Below the pieces are notes generated by a model. That model was given only the letters and a program-made list of their open reading frames with translations, was not told where the DNA came from and made no database searches. The position numbers and the translations under genes are program-made. Shown one piece after another: positions 1 through 6,058 of a stretch of DNA of 6,360 nucleotides. The stretch's first letter is position 1; the number at the start of each line of letters is the position of its first letter. This DNA comes from JAVMKJ01 sp031732875 (lineage in GTDB: Bacteria; Pseudomonadota; Gammaproteobacteria; Competibacterales; Competibacteraceae), in NCBI GenBank assembly GCA_031732875.1, contig JAVMKL010000078.1, positions 1-6,360 on the forward strand, read 5' to 3'.

Positions 1-173
1 GCCGGGGAGGGCTGAGGTTCGGTTACCACCCCTATCACGGCGTTGCCCGTCGGAGAGCCAGCCATCAGCGGCGCGGAAGTTTCCAGGGCGGCGCGCAGCG
101 TCCGGGCCAGCGCGCGGCCGAGCGGCAACGGCTGGCCGCGCGCTGGCGGGCCGGTTTCGCCACGGCCTGGCAT
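1..173 (-). CDS. Possible partial hypothetical protein, running off the left edge
   Basis: A minus-strand frame opens at ATG 171-173 and stays open for 57 codons to the window edge, with mostly G or C at third positions, as in the protease gene. The peptide contains GQPLPLGRALARTLRAALE and then SAPLMAGSPTGNAVIGVV, which reads like ordinary protein, but I recognise no family. No good ribosome binding site precedes the ATG. The frame is also open upstream through the palindrome at 237-272, so the true start is uncertain. In GC-rich DNA other frames here are open too, including a plus-strand one at 43-255, so this could be a chance frame. Confidence 0.3.
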   Translation of the reverse strand, partial: MPGRGETGPPARGQPLPLGRALARTLRAALETSAPLMAGSPTGNAVIGVVTEPQPSP

Positions 174-236
174 TGGAACCCGAGCAGGGTGGTTCGGGGC
201 GGTGATTCCACCTACCCCATCGGCGATGCAGCGTTC

Positions 237-272
237 GGCCCTCTCTCCCCTCTGACAGGGGGAGAGAGGGCC
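237..272. repeat. Perfect 14-bp palindrome downstream of the protease gene
   Basis: GGCCCTCTCTCCCC (237-250) and GGGGAGAGAGGGCC (259-272) are exact inverted copies separated by the eight bases TCTGACAG. The hairpin begins 27 bases after the protease stop codon. Neither strand shows a T-run after the stem, so it is not a classical rho-independent terminator, though it could block 3' degradation or aid termination. Similar CCCTCTCCC ... GGGAGAGGG palindromes are dispersed between genes in many gammaproteobacteria, so it may be one copy of a REP-like family. Confidence 0.7.
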
Positions 273-299
273 AGAAGCAAGCCGGTGATCCCTACCGCA

Positions 300-3200
300 C
301 TAGCGGAGGACCGTCCCATCCGGTACCACAACGCCCTTGCCGAGTCTCACCCCATCGCCCAGGATGACCCGCGCGCCGATGCGGACGTCCTTGTCGATGA
401 CGCAGTTCTGGCCGATCAGACTGGCAGCGCCAATCCGGGCGTTCTGGCCAACGCGCGTGCCGTCGCCGATGGCGACGCCGTCACCGATCTGGATGCCTTT
501 GTCGAGGTTAACGCTGACGCCCAGGGTGACGTTGTTTCCAAACACTGCTTCCTTGTCGATGCTGGCGCGGTCGCCAATCGTCACGTGTTCGCCGGCGCGG
601 ATGGATTTATCCAGAGTCACCCCGCGCCCGATCTTCGCATCGGCGCCGATCGTGGTGTCCTTCTTGATCATCGTGCCGTTTCCGATCACGACCGGCTGAT
701 GCAGCACCACGCCTTTATCGAGGTGCACGTCGAGCGGCACGCAGGCATCGCCGTAGCCGTCGCCATTGGCGTCCATCTGGTCGGGGTTGTTGACAGTCGG
801 GCAGTTGTCGGCCTCATCCGATACGCCGTCGCCGTCGGCATCCACCGTAGCCGCTCCCGGCGCCAGCACGATTGGCTTGCCGTCGATCTCTACCACCACC
901 GGCGAAGTGTTGGTATCCGGGACCCGAATGCTGAACGGCGGGTCGAGTGGGAACAGGGGCGGATCCAGGATCAGGCCGTTACCGGCGCTGACCTGGGCGT
1001 GGCCCCACGTTCCCTCGGGAGTCTCAAACTCTACCTCCACGGTGCCGGACAGCACCTGCAGGGCGGCGCTCCCACAGTAGATCTCGCCGCTGCTGCCGGC
1101 CCCGAAGCGGAAGCTGTAGTTGGTCAAGCCGCAGGGCTCAATGGTCGCGGGCGTTGGCCCCCCCGAGGCGTCCGCCGCCACCATCACGCCGCCGGCCAGG
1201 AGTTCCGCATCCTCGACGCGCAAAGACTGCGTCTGGTCGCCCGGATCGGTGATCCGGCCGAAGCTGGTTCCCCCGGTGGTGGCGGGCTTCAGCTCATTTG
1301 TGACCCCGCCGTTTAGCACATCGATCACCGCTACGGATTCCGAGACGGAGTTCACCACGTAGGCGCGCTGACCGTCGGGGCTGAAGGTCACTCCCATCGG
1401 ATAGCGCCCCACCGGGATCGAGCCAACGACGCGGGCAGCGGCCGGATCGATGACCTTCACTGAGCCGGGGTCGGTATAGCAGGTCTGGTACAGCCGGCTC
1501 CCGTCGGGGGTCAAGGCCAAACCATTCATGTAAGAGCCGCAGCCGACGGGGATCGTGGGTTTCGGTTGCAGGGCCGCGTCCAGAACCATCAAATCACGGT
1601 TAAAATACCGCGCCACATAGGAGTCGCCGGTCGCCGGATGCACGGCGACGGCGTAGGCATCATCGGATCCAAGCGACCGATAACCGACCAGCGAACGCGA
1701 ACCGGTGTCAAAGGCGAACACATAGCCGCTGGTTCCGACCAAGAGCCGCGTGCCGCCTGCATCCAGGCCCAATGAGTAGGCCGAGAACAAGCCCGTGTTG
1801 ATACCCGGAAGGGAGCAGCGGTTTGTCGTCGTGTCGAGTATCAAAACGCCACTCTGACCATCATCTGGGTCATACCCGACATACGCGATATACGCCTCCG
1901 GCCGGTTGGGGTTGGGATTGACCGCAACATCGGCAAGAAATGCGGTGGTAGCACCGCAACTAACCTGCGCCACCTCACCATGGCTGAAAGTATCGATGAC
2001 CGACAGGTAGCCCCCGCACGGGTTGGTGACGTAGGCGCGAGCGCCATCGGGACTCAGGGCCAGGGCCAAGGGACAGCCACCGACGTGGACAGTCGCGATC
2101 AGCTCCAGGCGAGCGGTGTCGATCACGGAGACCGATCCCGAACCGTGATTCACCACGTAGGTCCGCGTGCCGTCCGGGCTCACTGCGACATCGCTGGGAT
2201 ACCGACCCAGGCCGGTGGTGAACCGGTCAGAGAAGTCGTCAGAGGGCTGTTTGGGTTGCTCGTCGACGTCGTTACGGATGCGGTCGCTATCCAGGTCCAG
2301 GTTTAACACCACTTCACCGCTCGCCGAGGTCTTGTTATCCGCCAGATCGGTCGCCAGCGCCGTCAGCGTATTGCTGCCGGCGGTCAAGGCCAAGTTATTG
2401 ACGGTCCAGAAGGGGCCACCCGCGGCGGTTCGACCTGCGATCATCACCGAGCGGAGGCCCACCAGATCGAGGGCCCGGACTTCGAGGCCGACCGGCGTAG
2501 CGCCCACCTGGGCGGGGAAGGTGTTAGTGGTTTCCGCGGGCAGCCAGCCATATTGCGGGGCCGAGACTTGGGTGATGCTCAGGGAGGGGGGCGTGGTATC
2601 CACCACCTGAACCTGATAGTTGCCCGTGCCAACGTTCTTGCTGGCGTCGGTGGCGGTGCAGTGCACCGGCGTGTCGCCCAACGGGAAAAAGCCCGAGGCC
2701 GGGTTGCAGGCGACGGTCGGCGCGGCATCGACCAGGTCGCTCGCCGTGACCGCCGGTACAGTGACGTTGGCTCCCCCGGCGGTGTCGCCCTCTACCGTCA
2801 GGTTCGGCGGCAGGACCAGCGTCGGCGGAGTGGTGTCGACGACGGCGACGGTGAAGCGGCCCTGGCTGCTGTGGCCGGCGGAATCCGTGGCTATGCAATT
2901 CACGACGGTATTGCCCAGGGCAAAGAGGCTGCCTGACGCCGGCGCGCACGTCACCACCGGGTTAGGATCCAGATCGTCGGTCGCGGTGGCGCTGTACGTG
3001 ACGGTCGCGCCATGGGGACCGGTGGCTTCCGCCGTAGGGGGGGAGGCCGGCAGGCTCAAGACTGGGGACCGATCCAGCGGGGATATCGCTTCCTTCTCAA
3101 AGGCGCCGATATCGCAATCGGCAATACGATCACCGTCGCCATCCTGCGGGCGTACTTCGCCACGCTGGTCCGTCGCGGTCGCGCATTGGGCGGCAGGGAT

Positions 3201-5633
3201 CGCGTCAATGGCCGGGCTGTCCGGCAACAACGCCCGGGTTTGGGTGGGACCGCCGTTGTTGGCCAGGGGTCCAAGGTGCGGGTCGGCGTTGGACAGGCTG
3301 CCTTGGGCATTCAGATGGCAACTGCCGTCGCTGTCCAGGTTGTAACCGTGATCGGTGATAGTGGCGCCGCTACAGGTGGCCATGATGCTGTGTGTGGTGG
3401 TTACCGTGGCGCCGACTATCCACAGGCTGACTGGCGTATTGTCCGCCAAGGTACTATGGTCCAGACTCACGGTTCCGTTATACCCATAAATTCCCCCCCC
3501 CTCACTAGCTGAGTTACCAGACAGGGTGCTGTTGATCAGAGCTAATGTTCCGGGGGTGTTGCCGCCGTTACAAATTCCTCCACCAGCATAGGCAGCGTGA
3601 TTACCCGTGAGTGTGCTGGCAATGACCGTTAGTGTGCCTTCGTTCTGAATTCCACCACAGGTCGCGTAAGTGGGGCCTGGATTACCTACCCAGTTACCCG
3701 AGAGCGTACTTCTAGTGATCGTCATCATCCCTGCATTATAAATGCCGCCACCGCCATAGCCGGCTTTGTTACTCCCGAAGGCACTATCTGTAATTGTTGC
3801 GGTGCCCCCGGTTTCATTGAATAGGCCGCCGCCTAAAGTGACAAAGGCCCCATTACTCGAAAAAGCCTGATTATCCCCGACGCCGCCACCGTTGATGGTC
3901 AGAGTCCCGGCATTGTAAATACCACCCCCGTGGTCGGCCACTCCATGGATAACTGAGATGTTTTTGAGTTCGAGTTTGCCGCCGTAATTAACGCTCAGCA
4001 CCCGATTGGTGTAATTTCCACGCAGCGCAACGATGTGCCCCGTGGCGTCGAAAACCATGTCACTAATAGCCAGTTCTGGCACGATGATCGGACCGTCGCA
4101 ATCGAATCGGATGGTACGAGCTCCTGACAGCAGGGCTGTTTCCAAAGTCGAATAATCACAGTTATGAACGATATAGTCGTTTAGTACTACCCCCCGCCGG
4201 AGCGCGTTGCCCGCATCCACGATGCCTGCCCCACAAATTCCGGTGCAGCTGGAACCGGGCGGGAAAGGACGAGCAGTATTTTGCAAGTGCTGCGCAAGCG
4301 CCGCCGGCGTCATGCCAGGATTGCGTAATAGCACCAGCGCAGCCACAGCCGCCACATGGGGGGTAGCCATGCTAGTACCCGACCTAGGCTCATAGTTGTA
4401 AGCCCCGGGAACGGTGGTCCCTGCGTTCAGGGTCGACAATACCTCATCGCCCGGCGCGGCAATTTCGACCATTGACCCGAAATTGCTGTAGGAGGCCTTG
4501 CTGCCCCAACGATTATTGGCGGCAACGGTGATAACGTTATTGCAACTGGCCGGCGAGAATTGGCTGGCATCCCCATTTTCGTTGCCGGCACTCACCACCA
4601 CGGCCGTACCCCGGGCCACGGCGTCGTTAATAGCTTGCTGCTCGATAGCGGTACATGCTCCTGGACCACCCAGACTCATGTTGATGACGCGAACCGGCAG
4701 GGTATTCAGCGGCGCTCCAGGTACAGGCAGACCTGCCGCCCAGCGGATCCCGTCCACTACATCCGAGTTAAAGCCGCCGCACTTGCCCAGCACCCGGATA
4801 GGTACGATCCGGGAAAACCAGTTAATGCCTGCCCCCCCTTGTCCATTATTGGCTATGGCACCAATAGTTCCCGCAACGTGCGTACCGTGCCAGGAGCTAT
4901 TTTTGACCTGACAACCGCTCAGAATGCTATTTGGATCGTTGCTTTCGGCTATCGTGACCCAGTCGCCGGGATCTGCCGCGTCGGGATCGCGCCCATCGCC
5001 ATCATTGGCTTGCACCGGGTCGTTGATCATGTCATAGCCTGGGAGGAAACGCCCAGCCAGGTCCGGATGATTAAACAGGGCGCCGGTATCAATAACTCCA
5101 ATGCGAATCAGAGGGCTGCCGAGAATGGTATTCCAGGCGGCAGGCGCGTTAATACCGCCGATCGGATCATCATAATGCCATTGCTGCGCGTAAAGCGGAT
5201 CGCTGGGAGGAACTAATGTAGGATACCGGAGAGCGTCGGCCTCCGCGTTGATAACGCCTGGTGCCCGGCGCAAGCGCTGGGCTATGGCCTCGACTTGCAC
5301 CAGCGGCAGCGATTGCGGCAGTTTCAGCACCTGACCATTACCGGACATCGGCCGAATGTATTGCAGTTGGACCATGGCCATTGTGCTGAGCGTGTCGACT
5401 TGCGCCCTCGTCAGCCGGTCGCTGCCTGAGTCGGCACCCTTCGGTGCGACCCCGGTCGTGGCGTACTGCACGATGATCTGGTTGGTTCTGGGTATTAGAG
5501 GACCAGTGTTGACGCTGGGATAGACGCCGCCCCCGAGAGAGAGACCTTGGGCAGCGATAACCGGGCTGGCTAAGATGCCAACCGCCAATATCGCAGCTCG
5601 TACGTAACGAAATTGCTTGTTCCAGATTAACAT
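300..5633 (-). CDS. Secreted multidomain subtilisin-like (S8) serine protease
   Basis: This 1777-residue protein is predicted to be an exported endopeptidase. A Sec-type signal peptide is visible (basic K6, R9, R12, then a hydrophobic stretch to about residue 27, with VIA/AQ as cleavage site). Residues about 50-137 resemble the inhibitor-like propeptide of proteobacterial subtilases. The S8 domain (about 172-478) carries Asp182 (IDTG), His249 (HGTHVAG), oxyanion Asn351 (SAGN) and Ser421 (GTSMATPH), so it should be active. About 1300 residues of extracellular modules follow and are listed separately. The ATG at 5633 is chosen because it directly precedes the signal peptide and has GGAAG nine bases upstream (5643-5647). 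The stop is TAG at 300-302. Most S8 enzymes are 350-700 residues, so this is very long. No LPXTG, PEP-CTERM or C-terminal autotransporter barrel is seen; export past the outer membrane, perhaps by type II secretion, is inference. The substrate is unknown. It stands alone, with no co-directional gene immediately upstream in the window. Confidence 0.96.
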   Translation of the reverse strand: MLIWNKQFRYVRAAILAVGILASPVIAAQGLSLGGGVYPSVNTGPLIPRTNQIIVQYATTGVAPKGADSGSDRLTRAQVDTLSTMAMVQLQYIRPMSGNGQVLKLPQSLPLVQVEAIAQRLRRAPGVINAEADALRYPTLVPPSDPLYAQQWHYDDPIGGINAPAAWNTILGSPLIRIGVIDTGALFNHPDLAGRFLPGYDMINDPVQANDGDGRDPDAADPGDWVTIAESNDPNSILSGCQVKNSSWHGTHVAGTIGAIANNGQGGAGINWFSRIVPIRVLGKCGGFNSDVVDGIRWAAGLPVPGAPLNTLPVRVINMSLGGPGACTAIEQQAINDAVARGTAVVVSAGNENGDASQFSPASCNNVITVAANNRWGSKASYSNFGSMVEIAAPGDEVLSTLNAGTTVPGAYNYEPRSGTSMATPHVAAVAALVLLRNPGMTPAALAQHLQNTARPFPPGSSCTGICGAGIVDAGNALRRGVVLNDYIVHNCDYSTLETALLSGARTIRFDCDGPIIVPELAISDMVFDATGHIVALRGNYTNRVLSVNYGGKLELKNISVIHGVADHGGGIYNAGTLTINGGGVGDNQAFSSNGAFVTLGGGLFNETGGTATITDSAFGSNKAGYGGGGIYNAGMMTITRSTLSGNWVGNPGPTYATCGGIQNEGTLTVIASTLTGNHAAYAGGGICNGGNTPGTLALINSTLSGNSASEGGGIYGYNGTVSLDHSTLADNTPVSLWIVGATVTTTHSIMATCSGATITDHGYNLDSDGSCHLNAQGSLSNADPHLGPLANNGGPTQTRALLPDSPAIDAIPAAQCATATDQRGEVRPQDGDGDRIADCDIGAFEKEAISPLDRSPVLSLPASPPTAEATGPHGATVTYSATATDDLDPNPVVTCAPASGSLFALGNTVVNCIATDSAGHSSQGRFTVAVVDTTPPTLVLPPNLTVEGDTAGGANVTVPAVTASDLVDAAPTVACNPASGFFPLGDTPVHCTATDASKNVGTGNYQVQVVDTTPPSLSITQVSAPQYGWLPAETTNTFPAQVGATPVGLEVRALDLVGLRSVMIAGRTAAGGPFWTVNNLALTAGSNTLTALATDLADNKTSASGEVVLNLDLDSDRIRNDVDEQPKQPSDDFSDRFTTGLGRYPSDVAVSPDGTRTYVVNHGSGSVSVIDTARLELIATVHVGGCPLALALSPDGARAYVTNPCGGYLSVIDTFSHGEVAQVSCGATTAFLADVAVNPNPNRPEAYIAYVGYDPDDGQSGVLILDTTTNRCSLPGINTGLFSAYSLGLDAGGTRLLVGTSGYVFAFDTGSRSLVGYRSLGSDDAYAVAVHPATGDSYVARYFNRDLMVLDAALQPKPTIPVGCGSYMNGLALTPDGSRLYQTCYTDPGSVKVIDPAAARVVGSIPVGRYPMGVTFSPDGQRAYVVNSVSESVAVIDVLNGGVTNELKPATTGGTSFGRITDPGDQTQSLRVEDAELLAGGVMVAADASGGPTPATIEPCGLTNYSFRFGAGSSGEIYCGSAALQVLSGTVEVEFETPEGTWGHAQVSAGNGLILDPPLFPLDPPFSIRVPDTNTSPVVVEIDGKPIVLAPGAATVDADGDGVSDEADNCPTVNNPDQMDANGDGYGDACVPLDVHLDKGVVLHQPVVIGNGTMIKKDTTIGADAKIGRGVTLDKSIRAGEHVTIGDRASIDKEAVFGNNVTLGVSVNLDKGIQIGDGVAIGDGTRVGQNARIGAASLIGQNCVIDKDVRIGARVILGDGVRLGKGVVVPDGTVLR
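303..722 (-). repeat. C-terminal left-handed beta-helix, 23 uninterrupted hexapeptides (residues 1638-1777)
   Basis: From L1638 to V1775 the sequence reads as 23 consecutive hexapeptides with no insertion, in the form [LIV]-[GD]-x-x-[VTA]-x, for example IGNGTM, IGADAK, IGDGVA and LGDGVR. This is the signature of left-handed parallel beta-helices, known from LpxA-type acyltransferases and gamma-carbonic anhydrases. The length gives about 7.7 triangular coils. Enzymes of this fold normally have loop-outs and a catalytic or metal-binding His. Here there are no loop-outs and only H1645 and H1683, so a structural or binding role is inferred. [IL]DK hexapeptides recur every third unit. The protein ends two residues after the last unit. 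Confidence 0.9.
738..845 (-). other. Thrombospondin type 3 calcium-binding repeat (residues about 1597-1632)
   Basis: The motif DADGDGVSDEADNCP followed by DANGDGYGDAC has the Asp/Asn ladder (D1598, D1600, D1602, D1606, then D1621, N1623, D1625) and the paired cysteines C1611 and C1631 of a thrombospondin type 3 repeat. It is a single copy acting as a calcium-stabilised linker between the U-like domain and the terminal beta-helix. Calcium binding is inferred from the family. Confidence 0.85.
879..1271 (-). other. Choice-of-anchor U-like domain (residues about 1455-1585)
   Basis: The segment runs from GGTSFGRITDPGDQTQSLRVED through a GEIYCGSAALQVLSGTVEVEF core to SPVVVEIDGKPIVL. The pattern of SGxI-type start, a cysteine in ATIEPCG (C1501), a second cysteine in the xxxCGSxxxQVLSGTVE strand (C1520), and a final VxxDGK strand matches my recollection of the choice-of-anchor U domains found near the C-termini of exported gammaproteobacterial proteins. 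The label is by recall of the pattern and not by a profile search. The two cysteines probably form a disulfide. Despite its name, the anchoring mechanism of this module is not established. Confidence 0.6.
1314..2216 (-). repeat. Seven-repeat YVTN-type beta-propeller (residues about 1140-1440)
   Basis: Seven repeats with the consensus P-x-x-(V/L)-A-(V/L)-(S/T)-P-D-G-x-R-x-Y-V ... S-V-x-V-I-D are visible. They centre on residues 1146-1172, 1187-1214, 1234-1268, 1285-1310, 1326-1352, 1369-1396 and 1411-1438. Repeats 1, 2, 6 and 7 are close to the YVTN/NHL-like consensus and 3 to 5 are divergent. Seven copies fit a single closed seven-bladed propeller. The family is generally a binding or scaffold fold on surface proteins. 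No enzyme active site (for example of a lactonase or quinoprotein dehydrogenase) is recognisable. Confidence 0.88.
2589..3080 (-). other. Tandem HYR (hyalin repeat) domains, residues about 852-1015
   Basis: Two immunoglobulin-like HYR modules lie back to back. Each ends in VVDTTPP (932-937 region and 1011-1016). Each has the HYR pattern of a Cys after the ASD/ATD strand and a second Cys in the C(I/T)ATD strand: C896 with C913, and C976 with C992. These modules are common in extracellular bacterial proteins and act as spacers or adhesive domains. A less conserved Ig-like domain follows at about 1016-1112, finishing in an Asp-rich loop (DLDSDRIRNDVDEQP, 1113-1127) that resembles a half thrombospondin type 3 calcium loop and leads into the propeller. 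Confidence 0.85.
3096..4193 (-). repeat. Right-handed beta-helix, choice-of-anchor Q-like (residues about 481-846)
   Basis: The region has imperfect repeats built on GGGIYNAGTLTI-like strands followed by STLSGN-like turns. Clear copies lie near residues 569-580, 601-613, 628-640, 659-670, 684-700 and 712-724. It ends in the block LLPDSPAIDA ... TDQRGEVRPQDGDGDRIADCDIGAFE (about 802-846), which is typical of choice-of-anchor Q and polymorphic-outer-membrane-protein-like modules of bacterial surface proteins. By family knowledge this is a pectate-lyase-like parallel beta-helix. No polysaccharide lyase catalytic residues could be recognised, so a structural or adhesive role is inferred. The coding strand contains a G9 run (3493-3501) within one repeat. 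Confidence 0.85.
4200..5120 (-). other. S8 peptidase catalytic domain (residues about 172-478)
   Basis: All four subtilase signatures occur in the standard order: Asp182 in VIDTGALFNHPDL, His249 in SSWHGTHVAGTIGA, the oxyanion Asn351 in VVSAGNENG and Ser421 in SGTSMATPHVAAVAAL. The Asp-to-His spacing of 67 residues is longer than in subtilisin because of an Asp-rich insertion at about 202-240 (with DGDGRDPDAADPGD), which may bind calcium. Six cysteines (241, 285, 327, 364, 463, 467) fall in or next to the domain. An even number is consistent with disulfides formed after export. Spacing and residues resemble the extracellular proteases of Xanthomonas relatives rather than the intracellular Bacillus type. 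Confidence 0.95.
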
Positions 5634-5640
5634 ATTGAAA

Positions 5641-5683
5641 AGCTTCCGATTAAGAGTTGTAATGGGTGCAGAAGCTAATCGGA
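5641..5683 (-). promoter_or_regulatory. Protease-gene leader with SD-occluding inverted repeats
   Basis: In the minus-strand transcript TCCGATTA (from 5683-5676) can pair perfectly with TAATCGGA (from 5652-5645), an 8-bp stem around a 23-base loop. A competing 6-bp pairing, AGCTTC with GAAGCT, uses 5676-5671 and 5646-5641. The likely ribosome binding site GGAAG is 5647-5643, nine bases before the ATG, and overlaps both stems. The two pairings are mutually exclusive unless they form a pseudoknot. Translational control is inference; the repeats themselves are exact. Confidence 0.4.
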
Positions 5684-5703
5684 TTCGTTTTGAGCAGCAG
5701 GAG

Positions 5704-5733
5704 GTTATCGTCAGTGAACCGCTTCCATCTCAA
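5704..5733 (-). promoter_or_regulatory. Candidate sigma70-type promoter for the protease gene
   Basis: On the minus strand TTGAGA (5728-5733) matches the -35 consensus at five of six bases. GATAAC (5704-5709) matches the -10 consensus at four of six. The spacer is 18 bases. Transcription would start near 5697, giving a leader of about 64 bases before the ATG at 5633. Matches of this quality occur by chance in AT-rich DNA, so this is a candidate only. Confidence 0.3.
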
Positions 5734-5981
5734 CATTCGAGGATTGCAGCATCCCGACGGAAGGACATGGCAACTACCATCAAACTATTACAAGTGAAGT
5801 AGAGCGAAATGGGATATTCAAGGCGGAATGATAAATTTTGATTCATAAAAAATCCTATTAAAATATTTGCAGTATTTATAGTACACAAAGTTCTCTGGAT
5901 GAGATCAAATGCTATACTTTGTTTCACCAAAAAGTTCGTTAGATATCGGGCTAATATTCCAAAATTTGGTATTAACTATAG

Positions 5982-6003
5982 TGGTCCCCAAATTTCGGAC
6001 AGC
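5982..6003 (+). repeat. Presumed left terminal inverted repeat of the IS
   Basis: The sequence starts with TGG and CCCC and contains AAATTTCGGACAG, about 77 bases before the orfA start, which is the normal place for an IS3-family left end. The partner repeat is not in the window, so the length of the repeat is a guess. Confidence 0.55.
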
Positions 6004-6058
6004 TAATTAAGGTAGTACTCTGCACGGGTAGAACCGCAAGAACAGGCGGAGACGAGCG

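Larger units (their letters stand above)
5634..5981. other. Intergenic region between the protease gene and the IS element (348 bp)
   Basis: This stretch, above all from about 5780 to 5980, is clearly more AT-rich than the genes on either side. It holds the candidate protease promoter and leader. On the plus strand an extended -10-like TGCTATACT lies at 5910-5918, with no good -35, pointing toward the IS; it could have served a gene now separated by the insertion. On the minus strand a 38-codon frame (5846 to 5730) has AGGA six bases before its ATG but no recognisable similarity, and it overlaps the candidate promoter. No tRNA or clear rho-independent terminator is seen. Confidence 0.6.

Noticed and set aside
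43..255. Plus-strand 70-codon frame
   Set aside because: Its product is low-complexity in Arg, Pro, Gly and Ala, runs through the palindrome, and has no ribosome binding site or family likeness. It overlaps another equally open frame on the minus strand.
303..722. Acyltransferase or carbonic anhydrase activity for the hexapeptide region
   Set aside because: The array has no loop insertion and no conserved His pattern expected in those enzymes, and it is the tail of an exported protease.
189..1316. Plus-strand 375-codon frame opposite the 3' part of the protease gene
   Set aside because: The sequence is a GC-rich shadow of the hexapeptide, TSP3 and U-like regions. The minus-strand frame has clear domains across the same bases.
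1314..2216. Quinoprotein or lactonase enzyme for the propeller
   Set aside because: The repeats are of the YVTN surface type and no cofactor or active-site residues were recognised.
5730..5846. Minus-strand 38-codon frame with AGGA six bases before ATG
   Set aside because: The ribosome site is fair, but the peptide has no recognisable family, no homology evidence is possible here, and the frame overlaps the candidate protease promoter. It is kept only as a note in the intergenic entry.
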